Source: Pararhizobium sp. IMCC3301
Lineage (GTDB): Bacteria > Pseudomonadota > Alphaproteobacteria > Rhizobiales > GCA-2746425
DNA: 64,000 nucleotides
NCBI RefSeq assembly: GCF_030758315.1
Contig: NZ_CP132336.1
Span: 2,199,001 to 2,263,000, forward strand
Direction: 5' to 3'
The notes below the pieces were generated by a model. The model was not told the DNA's origin and did no database searches. It saw only the letters and a list, made by a program, of their open reading frames with translations. Below are positions 36,169 to 44,978 of the stretch, piece after piece (position 1 is the first letter of the stretch; each line of letters begins with the position of its first letter). Both the position numbers and the translations under genes were made by a program.

Positions 36169-36918
36169 TCAGGAAAACAGGATCCCGCCATTGATATCGA
36201 CGCTTGTTCCGGTCATGAATGCAGCCTGATCGGACGACAGGAAAACGGCGAGATTGGCCGTATCCACTGGCAGGCCTTCCCGTTTCAAAGGCGTCCCATC
36301 GGCAACTTTGGCGCGCACTTCGTCCTTGGTGAAAATATTGTGGAAATCCGTGTCAATCATGCCGGGGCAGATTGTGTTGACGCGAATGCGCGGGGCAAAT
36401 TCCTTGGCAAGACCGCGTGTCATGGTCATCACCGCCCCCTTTGATGTGGCATAGGCAACGGCCCCGGGACCGCCGCCATCGCGGCCAGCTTGCGAAGCGA
36501 AAGAGACGATCGAACTTCCATCCGGCATGTGCGGCTCGACCGCTTTCACCATGCGGAACAGCGACGTGGTGTTGAGGTTCATGATGTGATTCCAGTGGTC
36601 GACATCCATTTCAGCAATGGTCTTGCGCGCCACCAGGCCGCCGGTCACATGGATCAGGACATTGATCTGCGGTCCAAAACGCGACTGAGTTTCCGCGACG
36701 AGATGCGCTGGGTCACTGTCCTTGGTCAGATCGCCCTGCAGCGCAAACGCCTCTCCGCCATTGGCGATGATTTCCTCAACCGCAGAGGCGGCGCCATCGC
36801 CACTGGCGTGATAATTGATGGCCACTCTGGCACCTTCCTGCGCAAGACGAAGGGCGCAGGCCCGGCCGATATCCCGGCCTCCACCGGTTACAATTGCAGT
36901 CTTGCCTTCAAGGGTCAT
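36169..36918 (-). CDS. Short-chain dehydrogenase/reductase
   Basis: 249 residues. Rossmann motif TGGGRDIGRA (residues 11-20) and the active site with Ser at SFASQAG and the YATSK pair (Tyr/Lys), then the PGMIDTDFH loop and a C-terminal GTSVDINGGI. The classical SDR fold interconverts an alcohol and a ketone using NAD(P). CCAGGAGATATT precedes the ATG. Convergent with a GntR regulator; substrate unknown. Confidence 0.9.
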   Translation of the reverse strand: MTLEGKTAIVTGGGRDIGRACALRLAQEGARVAINYHASGDGAASAVEEIIANGGEAFALQGDLTKDSDPAHLVAETQSRFGPQINVLIHVTGGLVARKTIAEMDVDHWNHIMNLNTTSLFRMVKAVEPHMPDGSSIVSFASQAGRDGGGPGAVAYATSKGAVMTMTRGLAKEFAPRIRVNTICPGMIDTDFHNIFTKDEVRAKVADGTPLKREGLPVDTANLAVFLSSDQAAFMTGTSVDINGGILFS

Positions 36919-37455
36919 AATATCTCCTGGGGGTTGGCTAAGGGGCAGGCGAAGAAGGTTTTCTTCGCCACTACAGAACGGATTTTGGCATCAGCAACCG
37001 TGGCAACTACAGCACAATTCCAGGCACCAGGATCAGCAACAGCAAAATCAGCAGCATCTGGCTCAAAATGATGTGGGTCGCGTAATAAACACTATTTTTC
37101 TGATCCGTCAAGTAACTTGTATTCTAGTATGGTTATTATGATTTTGCAGGCCGGATTTGCACCACACCCCGAAAACGTTTCAGTCGATTTTGCGCACCTC
37201 AGACAGGCTTCGATCAGCTCCGCAAATCAGAATAGGACATAAATCGCGAGTCCAAAGCCGAATTCTTTTACGCGGCTGTGGGAACCGGTTTGCCGCCGCC
37301 GCGTTAAACTACAGGAATTTCCTACCCATCCAGCAGATTTGGATCATTGGCGGATGTCAGTGCCGCTTTCTCAGGTTCATAAAACAGGGATTTTTTAACA
37401 CAACTTGCGTCCACCGAAAAAACGCCCTGATCTAAATTGCTGAAAGCAGCTGCAA
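36919..37455. other. Long intergenic region with EcfG promoter
   Basis: About 540 bases. It contains a strong hairpin GGCGAAGAA-GGTT-TTCTTCGCC at 36948-36969 upstream of the SDR gene, a CAGCA-rich stretch of low complexity near 36980-37060, a small palindrome CAAGT-A-ACTTG at 37109-37119, and the EcfG-type promoter at 37281-37305. I see no convincing gene. An AT-rich segment at 37085-37145 may hold further promoters. Confidence 0.5.
37281..37305 (+). promoter_or_regulatory. EcfG-type general-stress promoter upstream of the HWE kinase
   Basis: GGAAC (37281-37285), 16 bases, CGTT (37302-37305): a perfect match to the alphaproteobacterial general-stress sigma consensus. A transcript would begin about 10 bases later, leaving a leader of some 140 bases before the kinase ATG. 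Confidence 0.65.
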
Positions 37456-38472
37456 ATGTCTGACACTATTCCACAAAAGTCGAAATCCAATAATATTGAA
37501 AATCTGCTCGAAATGGCGGAAATCGGCGCGTGGGAACTGGACACGGTTACACTACACGCTTGGCGGAACGCGTATCACGATGTAATATTCGGCTATGATG
37601 AAATGCTGCCGGACTGGACGTTCGATCAGTTTTTGAGCCACGTAGTGCCAAGAGACAGAACGCGCGTCGCAGACTTGTTTGAACATGCAGTGACGCAGAA
37701 AATATCGTGGTCGTTTGAGTGCCAGATCATCACCGCTAAAGGGACACAGCGCTTCATCAGCGTGCGCGGTCGCTATCTGGAAAATGGAAGTGGCTCTAAT
37801 CCGATCTTTATCGGACATGTCGTCGATATAAGTCAATCCAAGGAGACGGAAGAACGCCTGCGCGATGTGCTTGGTGAACTTAACCACCGGGTTCGCAATA
37901 CGCTTACTGTCATTCAGTCAATTGCCAAATTGTCATTTCCCGATGGCGCTTCCATTGCCGAGGGACGCAAGGCCTTCACAGGTCGCATCAATGCTCTGGC
38001 TTCCGCCCACACAATCCTGACAGACCATGACTGGGGCGGAGCGTCCCTGAGCGAAGTGGCGCAGGTCTCGCTATCGCCCTATTGCGACATTGACAACACT
38101 CTGTTCGCGACCCGTGGGCCGCAGGTCTGGTTGCCCGCACGGTATGCGGTCAGCCTGACACTGGCGCTCAATGAACTTGCGACCAACGCCATCAGACACG
38201 GCGCGCTCAGCCATCCTGAAGGCCGGGTCGATCTGGAGTGGTCAGCAGAGGGTTCTGAAAAGGGCGACCGGGTAGATCTCATCTGGACTGAGACTGGCGG
38301 TCCGCAAGTAATTGCCTCGGACAGGCAGGGCTTTGGCTCGATCCTCCTGCAACGGGTTTTGCCTTCTGAACTGGATGGCAGCGTCGACATGAGTTTCAAG
38401 CCATCGGGTCTGACCTGTACAATCAGCTTTCGGCTCCCCGAAGAGAGTTCCTTCACAGTAAGCCGCGCCTGA
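37456..38472 (+). CDS. PAS-HWE sensor histidine kinase
   Basis: 338 residues, soluble. An N-terminal PAS domain (about 15-130, with NPIFIGHVVDISQSKE at its end) is followed by the HWE dimerisation box ELNHRVRNTLTVIQS with the phosphorylated His, the N-box LNELATNAIRHGAL, and the WTETGG and GFGSILLQ blocks of the HWE ATP-binding domain. HWE kinases of alphaproteobacteria commonly phosphorylate PhyR-type or single-domain regulators of the general stress response. No response regulator gene is adjacent. The ribosome site is weak. An EcfG-type promoter upstream suggests feedback within the stress response. Confidence 0.88.
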   Translation: MSDTIPQKSKSNNIENLLEMAEIGAWELDTVTLHAWRNAYHDVIFGYDEMLPDWTFDQFLSHVVPRDRTRVADLFEHAVTQKISWSFECQIITAKGTQRFISVRGRYLENGSGSNPIFIGHVVDISQSKETEERLRDVLGELNHRVRNTLTVIQSIAKLSFPDGASIAEGRKAFTGRINALASAHTILTDHDWGGASLSEVAQVSLSPYCDIDNTLFATRGPQVWLPARYAVSLTLALNELATNAIRHGALSHPEGRVDLEWSAEGSEKGDRVDLIWTETGGPQVIASDRQGFGSILLQRVLPSELDGSVDMSFKPSGLTCTISFRLPEESSFTVSRA

Positions 38473-38722
38473 ACTGTCAGGAATACCCCAAAAACGCGGT
38501 CAACCGCGATGCTTGCAATTGCTCGCTCAGCCATTCTGTATAACCGGATTTCAGCGATGATGCGGACCAGAATCTGCTGCAAAACACCAGCCGAATTATG
38601 CAGCTTAAAATATATGATAAATTTCAATACGTTAATAAGGTTGGCCAATCCGGCAGAAAGATTGTTAGGATAGTGGCAGGACCACACGGTTCCCGACTAT
38701 CTTTATGTTCTGGGAGGAACTC

Positions 38723-39745
38723 ATGAAATTTTTCACACTGGCAACAGGCCTTGCCTTTGCCGCGATGACGCATGCGTCCATTTTCACGACAGAAGTCAAT
38801 GCGCAAGAGGACGTCAATTACATCCTGGCGACGGCATCTACAGGTGGCACTTATTATCCGGTCGGTGTTGCCATTGCGACCCTGACAAAGGTCAAACTGC
38901 AACCGAAATTCAAAATCGGCATGGCCGCCATCAACTCGGCCGGGTCGGGAGAAAATGTCCGCCTTCTACGTGAGAACGAAGCACAATTCGCCATTCTTCA
39001 GGGCCTTTACGGCTATTACGCTGCCACCGGCACCGGACCCGTGTCTGCTGATGGTCCACAGGAAAAGCTGCGTTCAGTGTCGATGCTCTGGCAGAATGTC
39101 GAGCAATTCGTCATCGCCGCCGATCTGGCAGAAACCGGCACAATGAGTGACCTGGTTGCCCTCAAGGGAAAACCGATGGCGCTCGGCAGCCGGAATTCTG
39201 GCACCGTTGGTTCAAACGCTGCGCTGCTCAGCGGCCTGGGTGTTGATATTGAAACCGATTACGAACTGGTCGAAGGCGGCTATGGGCCTTCGGCAAATGC
39301 GGTTCAGGATGGCAAGGCGGCTGGCCTAGGCACCCCGGCCGGCGTCCCCACCGGCGCAATTACCCAACTATTTGCCACTGTCGCGGACAAGGTGAAGATG
39401 TTGTCATTCACTGAGGAGCAGGCAAAGGCTGCGGATGGCGGCAAGGATCTGTGGACACCTTACCTCATTCCGGCCGGCACCTATCCCGGGCAGGATTACG
39501 ATGTCAACACCATCGCCCAGCCGAACTTTCTGGCGACCTCTGCGGATGTCGATGAAGAATCCGTCTATCTCATCACCAAGACGATATATGAGAACCTGGC
39601 CTTTCTGAATGCAATCCACCCGGCCACCAAAGCCATGGCTCTGGAAAAGGCAATCGCCGGCCTGCCGCTGCCACTGCATCCCGGCGCAGCGCGTTACTAC
39701 AAGGAAGTCGGCATCGATATTCCTGAAAACCTGATGGCGAAGTAA
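38723..39745 (+). CDS. TAXI-family TRAP transporter solute-binding protein
   Basis: 340 residues from ATG 38723, with GGGAGGAAC upstream. Signal peptide to about residue 30 (cleavage near VNA-QED). The mature start YILATASTGGTYYPVGVAIATL and AINSAGSGENVRLL are TAXI hallmarks; such proteins bind glutamate or other dicarboxylates. A gap of 250 bases precedes the gene and probably contains the promoter. The fused permease gene follows. Confidence 0.92.
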   Translation: MKFFTLATGLAFAAMTHASIFTTEVNAQEDVNYILATASTGGTYYPVGVAIATLTKVKLQPKFKIGMAAINSAGSGENVRLLRENEAQFAILQGLYGYYAATGTGPVSADGPQEKLRSVSMLWQNVEQFVIAADLAETGTMSDLVALKGKPMALGSRNSGTVGSNAALLSGLGVDIETDYELVEGGYGPSANAVQDGKAAGLGTPAGVPTGAITQLFATVADKVKMLSFTEEQAKAADGGKDLWTPYLIPAGTYPGQDYDVNTIAQPNFLATSADVDEESVYLITKTIYENLAFLNAIHPATKAMALEKAIAGLPLPLHPGAARYYKEVGIDIPENLMAK

Positions 39746-39762
39746 CTGCCAGCACTGTTGCT

Positions 39763-39785
39763 CGGGTAAAGGCACGCCTTTCCCG
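39763..39785 (+). terminator. Intercistronic hairpin between TAXI binding protein and permease
   Basis: CGGG-T-AAAGG pairs with CCTTT-CCCG, a nine-base-pair stem with one bulged T and a short CACG-containing loop, 18 bases after the stop codon. Like the tctC-tctB hairpin it probably lowers permease expression relative to the binding protein. Confidence 0.5.
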
Positions 39786-39806
39786 GGACCGCAGCGCTGG
39801 CGCAAG

Positions 39807-41930
39807 ATGAGGCGAATGATGCGCGCCGAAACGCATACCCGGAATGATCTGCCGGCCACCCCGAACCGGGCCGGCAGCAAAGCTCTGCAATGGGCCATAT
39901 CCGGTTTGGCTGTTGCTCTGTCTGTCAGCCATTTATGGATGAATTCGTTCGGCAATGTCTCGACGCTCTGGCAGAACGGCATTCATTTCGGCGGCTTTGC
40001 TGTGCTGTGTGCTCTGGTCTCGCCGATATCGGCACACAGCTGGGCGCGTCACGGACTGGTCAGGGCACTTGATATCGGCTTTGGCCTCGCGGTCGGTCTG
40101 GCAGCGCTCTATCTGGTCTATGCGGAAGATGGCATTTACGATCGCGGCGTCCGTCTGGTGACTATGGACTGGATTGCCGGCACCGTGGTTATTCTCGGTG
40201 CCATCGAATTCACCCGCCGCACCACCGGCTGGATCATTCCGATCCTGATCGTGTTGTCTCTGTCCTATATCAGCTTCTGGGGCGCGCATATTTCCGGCAT
40301 CTTTGCGTTTCGCGGCCTGTCGACCGAAACTCTGATGTTCCGCTCAATCTATGGCGATGATGCCCTGTTCGGCTCGATTGCCCGCATCTCATCCACCTTT
40401 GTCTTCATGTTCATCATTTTTGGCGCCTTCCTGCTGAAATCCGGTGCCGGCGAATTCATCATCGATATTTCCCGCGTTGTGGCCGGACGCACGGTCGGCG
40501 GACCCGGATTTGTCGCGGTACTGGCCAGCGGACTGACCGGAACCATTTCCGGCTCGGCGGTCGCCAATACGGCATCGACCGGGGTGATCACCATTCCTTT
40601 GATGAAACGAGCCGGCTTTGCCCCCAAATTTGCCGCCGGTGTTGAAGCCGCCTCATCCACCGGCGGGCAGTTGATGCCGCCGATCATGGGTGCGGGCGCA
40701 TTCGTCATGGCCGCTGCGACGCAAATTCCTTACACCCATATTGTCGCGATGAGCGCGCTGCCAGCACTACTCTATTTTGCCACGGTAGCCTTTTTTGTCC
40801 GGATAGACGCCAAACGCACCAATGCGGATTTGATCTCCGGAGATGACACACCGGCCCTGCTTGATGTCCTCAAACGCGGAGCCCCGTCCTTCATCATTCC
40901 GGTAGCACTTCTGATCACCTTGCTGGTGCGCGGCTACACGCCGACCTACGCTGCCGGCTACGCCATTCTGGCCTGTATCGCCGCATCATGGCTGACCCCC
41001 CACCGCATGGGCCCGAAAGCAATTTTCGCGGCGCTTGAACTGGGCGCGCGCAACATGATCATGACCGCAATCCTACTGACCGCGGTCGGGCTTATTGTCA
41101 ATGTCATAGCCACCGCCGGCATCGGCAACACTTTCTCGATCATGATATCCAGTTGGGCCGACGGCAATCTGCTGGTGGCTCTGGTGCTGGTGGCGCTGGC
41201 CTCGCTGGTTCTTGGCATGGGTCTGCCGGTCACCGCCGCCTATATCGTGCTGGGCACATTGTCTGCGCCGGCCCTGTATCAGCTCATTCTGCAATCGCAG
41301 ATTACCGATCTTCTGATCGCCGGCCAGGTTCCGCAAACCGCGAAAGCCGTGTTCATGATTGCCGTGCCCGAGCAACTCGCCGCCTTGTCGGCCCCGATGT
41401 CACAACAGGCCGCGGCCGAAATCATGGCATCGCTGCCGCTGGAAACGCTGGTTCTGCTATATGATTTGTTGTTTGATCCATCAATTCTGATGGCAGCCTT
41501 ATTATCGGCCCACATGATTGTGTTCTGGCTCAGCCAGGATTCCAACGTCACGCCACCGGTTTGTCTGGCCGCCTTTACCGCTGCTGCCATTGCCAAATCA
41601 CCACCCATGCAAACCGGATTTTCCGCCTGGAAAATTGCCAAGGGGCTTTATTTGGTGCCGCTGCTGTTTGCTTACACCCCGCTATTGGCAGGGGACTGGG
41701 CCACCATGCTGGAAATCACGATCTTTGCCCTGTTCGGTCTTTGGGCCATTGGTGCCGCCATTGAAGGCCATTGGGAAAATCCGCTCGACCCGGTCATGAG
41801 ACTGGCAATTCTGCTCGTTGGAGCAACGCTGTTGTGGCCACTGCCCACTGTGTGGCACATGGTTGCGCTGGCCGGATTTGCCGGACTGTTCGCTGCCCAT
41901 CTGCGGATGCGAAGACCGGCCATCGCCTGA
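39807..41930 (+). CDS. Fused DctQM-type TRAP permease (TAXI system)
   Basis: 707 residues, about eighteen membrane segments. The first quarter corresponds to the small DctQ subunit and the rest to DctM, with the core VLASGLTGTISGSAVANTAST and STGGQLMPPIMGAGAFVMA blocks. Fused permeases of this form work with TAXI binding proteins in Na+ or H+ symport. ATGs at 39816 and 39819, behind GAGG, are alternative starts. Confidence 0.93.
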   Translation: MRRMMRAETHTRNDLPATPNRAGSKALQWAISGLAVALSVSHLWMNSFGNVSTLWQNGIHFGGFAVLCALVSPISAHSWARHGLVRALDIGFGLAVGLAALYLVYAEDGIYDRGVRLVTMDWIAGTVVILGAIEFTRRTTGWIIPILIVLSLSYISFWGAHISGIFAFRGLSTETLMFRSIYGDDALFGSIARISSTFVFMFIIFGAFLLKSGAGEFIIDISRVVAGRTVGGPGFVAVLASGLTGTISGSAVANTASTGVITIPLMKRAGFAPKFAAGVEAASSTGGQLMPPIMGAGAFVMAAATQIPYTHIVAMSALPALLYFATVAFFVRIDAKRTNADLISGDDTPALLDVLKRGAPSFIIPVALLITLLVRGYTPTYAAGYAILACIAASWLTPHRMGPKAIFAALELGARNMIMTAILLTAVGLIVNVIATAGIGNTFSIMISSWADGNLLVALVLVALASLVLGMGLPVTAAYIVLGTLSAPALYQLILQSQITDLLIAGQVPQTAKAVFMIAVPEQLAALSAPMSQQAAAEIMASLPLETLVLLYDLLFDPSILMAALLSAHMIVFWLSQDSNVTPPVCLAAFTAAAIAKSPPMQTGFSAWKIAKGLYLVPLLFAYTPLLAGDWATMLEITIFALFGLWAIGAAIEGHWENPLDPVMRLAILLVGATLLWPLPTVWHMVALAGFAGLFAAHLRMRRPAIA

Positions 41931-41953
41931 TCACTGACTTCCGGCCGGGCAAC

Positions 41954-42652
41954 TCAGTCATAGGCGTCGCGGCGCTTCAGCCAGGCCATCGACCAGTCCA
42001 GATCTTCCTCCTGCCGCCCCAGCGGCGTCAGGTCGAGAAAATGATAGGCACCATTCAGCATGTCGAGACCGCGGCTATAGGTCGAATAGCTGTGAAACAC
42101 GGTTTCACCGTCGCGAATGAAAACGCTGACCCCAGGAAGCTCGTCAGCAGAAAATGTGCCGGAATAATTATATCCTGTGGCCGACAGGCTCTGATCGCCA
42201 TCATGAAAGCTCACAGCGAAATCAGGGCTGAAGCCTGTGTCCGCTGCCGAAACCCACTTGAAACGCCAGCCAAGACGCGCGCGGTAGGCCAGTAGCTTGT
42301 CCAGTGGCGCATTAGAAACACAAACGAAGGCCGTATCGCGCGCCGCCAGATGGACATCGATCCCTTCAAAACCATCTGCCCAGAAAGAGCAACTGGGACA
42401 CCCTTCATGCCAGTTCGGGCCGAACATAAAGTGGTAGATGATGAGCTGCCGGTGCGGCCCGAACAATTGCCGCAATGTCTCACGGCCCTCTTCGCTCTGA
42501 AAATTGTAGGTTTTCTCAACCTGACAAAGCGGCATCTCGCGCCGCAATGCGCTGAGCTCATCGCGCGCCTTGGTCAAGGCTTTTTCACGTAACAGCAAAG
42601 CCTTGCGGGCCTCCAGCCACTCGTCTCTGGAAACGGGTTTCTGCAAATCCAT
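41954..42652 (-). CDS. DUF899 thioredoxin-like protein
   Basis: 232 residues from ATG 42652 with GGGAGG upstream. The thioredoxin-like fold of the DUF899 family shows SEEGRETLRQLFGPHRQLIIYHFMF and the redox pattern EGCPSCSFWADG (C-P-S-C). The C-terminal block SYSTYSRGLDMLNGAYHFLDL is typical. Catalytic activity is not known to me; members are often regulated by ECF sigma factors. It is divergent from the DGPF/ECF operon. Confidence 0.88.
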   Translation of the reverse strand: MDLQKPVSRDEWLEARKALLLREKALTKARDELSALRREMPLCQVEKTYNFQSEEGRETLRQLFGPHRQLIIYHFMFGPNWHEGCPSCSFWADGFEGIDVHLAARDTAFVCVSNAPLDKLLAYRARLGWRFKWVSAADTGFSPDFAVSFHDGDQSLSATGYNYSGTFSADELPGVSVFIRDGETVFHSYSTYSRGLDMLNGAYHFLDLTPLGRQEEDLDWSMAWLKRRDAYD

Positions 42653-42758
42653 ATTGGCCTCCCGGAGTAAATTCAAGTGATGCGGATTCAGCAATTCTGG
42701 ACAAAAGCGTCGCACAATCGGAGACTGAAGCAAGCTGCAATTTTTATTTTTGCGCGGG

Positions 42759-42785
42759 TGTCGGAATCGGCGCCCGGCAATCGTC
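42759..42785 (+). promoter_or_regulatory. Candidate ECF promoter before the DGPF-sigma operon
   Basis: TGTCGG (42759-42764), 17 bases, CGTC (42782-42785). It resembles the TGTCG(A)/CGTC type elements described for ECF41/ECF42 sigma factors, as I recall them. The same pattern with the same spacing occurs at 44431-44457 before the VOC gene. Confidence 0.6.
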
Positions 42786-42815
42786 CTGGAAGAATTGGCC
42801 AGACGCAGGAGGCGC

Positions 42816-43192
42816 ATGATGGAATACGCAATTCTGATCTACGGAGCGGAAGGAACTTTTGACCGGTTGCCGCCGGAAAAACAGCAGGAAGCCATGCAAA
42901 GCCATTATGAACTGCAGGCCGCATTGCAGGAACGGGGTGCCTATGGAACTGCCAAACTAATGCCCACCACCAGTGCGGTGACCTTGCGGCCGGTTGCCGA
43001 ATTCGGCCAGAAACCCACCCTTATGGACGGTCCGTTTGCCGAAACCAAAGAACGCTTTCTGGCTTTTATGTCGCGCAGTTCGACTCGCTGGAAGAAGCCA
43101 TATCATTTGCTGAAAAAATCACCTCGCCCTATGTCAGCATTGAAATCCGTCCGGTGGCATGGGCTGGCGGCGTGCTTGGAGCGCAGCAGTGA
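42816..43192 (+). pseudogene. DGPF/YCII-family protein with a frameshift
   Basis: Start at ATG 42816 or 42819 (AGGAGG at 42807-42812). The first 84 or so residues are a normal DGPF protein: EYAILIYGAEGTFDRLPP ... PTLMDGPFAETKERFLAF. After the T-run at 43064-43067 the expected continuation (YVAQFDSLEEAISFAEKIT and SPYVSIEIRPVAWAGGV) is found in another frame, ending at TGA 43190-43192. One extra T would restore a full protein of about 125 residues. The restored stop overlaps the sigma factor GTG (GTGA), so the original gene pair was coupled. It may be a real mutation, a sequencing error or a frameshift site. Confidence 0.85.
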
Positions 43193-44427
43193 CACAGCAT
43201 GCCTGGCTGCAGGCCAGATTTGCCGGTATCCGGCCCCAGGCCCTAGCCGCGCTGACCCGCCAGTTCCGCAATATTGACCTGGCCGAGGAAGCGTTTGCCA
43301 ATGCCTGTGTCCGCGCCCTGCAGACCTGGCCGCGCAGTGGCATGCCGAACGATCCCTTGGCCTGGCTGTTGAAAGTCGGCCGCAATGCCGGCATCGACAT
43401 CATTCGCAAAAACCAGCGTCTCTGCGAGCTGACACTTCCCCCGACCGACGCGGAAGACATGGAAAATCTGTATGCCGAGCAGCTCGACAATGACGGGTTG
43501 CGCGACGATGTGCTGCGGCTTTTGTTTATTTGCTGTCATCCCTCTCTGTCGCCCCAGGACCAGCTGGCTGTTGCTCTGAAAACGATTGCCGGCATGTCGG
43601 TCGCACAGATTGCCGGTGCCTTCGTGGTCAGGCCGAAGGCAATGGAACAGCGTCTGACACGGGCCAGGCGCACTATGACCACCGCAGATATTTCTTTTGA
43701 AACACCGGATATGACCGAGCGCGGCAGGCGTCTGAAGACCGTCTGCCTGATGCTCTATCTGCTGTTTAATGAAGGCTGGTCAGCCAGTTCCGGCGAGATT
43801 CAGATCAAGCAGCCACTATGCGAGGAAGCCATACGCCTGACCCGTCTGCTGCTCGAGCTGTTTCCCGGAATCGGCGATCTGATGGGACTTCTGGCACTGT
43901 TTCTGTTTCAGCATTCCCGGCGCGATGCGCGTCTCGATGCGGAGCAAAATCTGGTACCGCTGGACGATCAGGATCGCCGCCTGTGGGACCACTCGATGAT
44001 TGCCGAGGCGCGCGTCTTGTTGGAAAAAGCTCTGCGCCGCGGCCCCTCCGGCCCGTTCCAGCTTCAGGCCGCCATCGCCTCGGTGCATTCCCTTGCGCCG
44101 GCAGCCCAGCACACCGACTGGCACGAACTGGTGCGGCTCTACGGACTGCTTTACGCCATTCAACCCACACCGATCATCCGCCTCAATCAGGCTGTCGCGG
44201 TAGAGAAAATCAAAGGGCCGGAGGCGGCCCTCGCCATGTTGCGACCTCTAGGCGCAGACCTTCAGACCTATCGCTGGTATCACGCGGTCTGCGCCGCCTT
44301 TTTGTTTGATCTGGAGCAATTCGCCGAAGCAAAAGCTGCCTATGAGACGGCTTTGCGCCATAATCCGACGGCAGCGGAGCGCCGCATTCTGAAGGATAAA
44401 ATCATGGCCTGCGAAAAAAATTCCTAA
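43189..44427 (+). CDS. ECF sigma factor with DUF6596/TPR-like extension (ECF42-like)
   Basis: 412 residues from GTG 43189. The sigma2 region includes FRNIDLAEEAFANA and NDPLAWLLKVGRNAGIDIIRK; sigma4 includes QDQLAVALKTIAGMSVAQIAGAF and VRPKAMEQRLTRAR. A long C-terminal extension (about 175-412) with LFNEGW, helical TPR-like repeats and QAAIASVHSLAPAAQHTDW replaces a separate anti-sigma factor. This fits ECF group 42, in which the extension controls activity and the neighbouring gene is a DGPF protein. An in-frame ATG at 43159 lies inside the partner gene and is not the likely start. Confidence 0.9.
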   Translation: MTQHAWLQARFAGIRPQALAALTRQFRNIDLAEEAFANACVRALQTWPRSGMPNDPLAWLLKVGRNAGIDIIRKNQRLCELTLPPTDAEDMENLYAEQLDNDGLRDDVLRLLFICCHPSLSPQDQLAVALKTIAGMSVAQIAGAFVVRPKAMEQRLTRARRTMTTADISFETPDMTERGRRLKTVCLMLYLLFNEGWSASSGEIQIKQPLCEEAIRLTRLLLELFPGIGDLMGLLALFLFQHSRRDARLDAEQNLVPLDDQDRRLWDHSMIAEARVLLEKALRRGPSGPFQLQAAIASVHSLAPAAQHTDWHELVRLYGLLYAIQPTPIIRLNQAVAVEKIKGPEAALAMLRPLGADLQTYRWYHAVCAAFLFDLEQFAEAKAAYETALRHNPTAAERRILKDKIMACEKNS

Positions 44428-44430
44428 GGC

Positions 44431-44457
44431 TGTCGGATTCTCTCGGCCTGATCCGTC
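44431..44457 (+). promoter_or_regulatory. Candidate ECF promoter before the VOC gene
   Basis: TGTCGG (44431-44436), 17 bases, CGTC (44454-44457), 45 bases before the VOC start codon. It matches the element at 42759-42785 in both boxes and in spacing, which makes a shared ECF sigma factor likely. Confidence 0.62.
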
Positions 44458-44502
44458 CTCTGGTCTCTGCGCTGTGCAGATGATCCGCTAAGGGAGAACA
44501 TT

Positions 44503-44889
44503 ATGAGCGAACTGACAATGACAACACCCGGCAATGCCGGCTGGATCGGGCATGCCGGCCCGGACAGCGCTGCTGCCATGAAATTCTACCGCGACACCAT
44601 CGGCTGGACGATCGGCGATCTGCCGATGCAGGATGGCACCAGCTATCCGGCCATCATGATTGGTCAGCAGCCGATCGGCGGCTTTTCCCCGATGCCGCAA
44701 AGCCAAGGCGCGTGGACAATTTTCGTAACCGTTGACGATGTGGATGCCTGTGTTGAGCGGGCCCAGAAAGCCGGCGGCACGATCGTCAGCGAACCGGCCG
44801 ACATGCCCGGCGTTGGCCGCGTCAGCACGATCGCAGATCCGCAGGGCGCGCAAATTGCGCTCATTACCTATGAAAGCATGCAAAAATAG
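44503..44889 (+). CDS. VOC-family (glyoxalase/dioxygenase-like) protein
   Basis: 128 residues, a vicinal-oxygen-chelate fold of two beta-alpha-beta-beta-beta units: GWIGHAGPDSAAAMKFYRD begins the first and WTIFVTVDDVDACVERAQKAGG the second. The pattern MKFYRDTIGWTIGD and DPQGAQIALI is that of the DUF1398/glyoxalase-like group often found next to ECF42 sigma genes. AGGGAGAACATT precedes the ATG. Metal ligands are not clearly complete, so the activity is open. Confidence 0.88.
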   Translation: MSELTMTTPGNAGWIGHAGPDSAAAMKFYRDTIGWTIGDLPMQDGTSYPAIMIGQQPIGGFSPMPQSQGAWTIFVTVDDVDACVERAQKAGGTIVSEPADMPGVGRVSTIADPQGAQIALITYESMQK

Positions 44890-44893
44890 CCGT

Positions 44894-44951
44894 GGCAGGG
44901 GTCGGATGGGATCGTATAGTTGACATAATACAATCCCATCCGACCCCTGCC
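44894..44951. repeat. Large extragenic palindrome, 19-base perfect arms
   Basis: GGCAGGGGTCGGATGGGAT (44894-44912) is followed after 20 bases by its exact reverse complement (44933-44951). Inside, GTAT/ATAC (44914-44917, 44928-44931) extends the stem after one mismatch, leaving a 10-base loop. It fills most of the gap between the VOC and TfoX-domain genes. No T-run follows, so a plain terminator is unlikely. It resembles extragenic palindromes with GGGGTC/GACCCC ends that are moved by Y1-type (RAYT) transposases, but no second copy is in the window. Confidence 0.75.
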
Positions 44952-44978
44952 GAAATTTGATGGAGAATAAACCCGGCC

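Noticed and set aside
37109-37119. CAAGT-A-ACTTG as an operator of the nearby GntR protein
   Set aside because: Too short and not repeated near the GntR gene; kept only as a remark in the gap description.
44894-44951. Large palindrome as an ordinary rho-independent terminator
   Set aside because: Arms are much longer than needed and no T-run follows in either direction.
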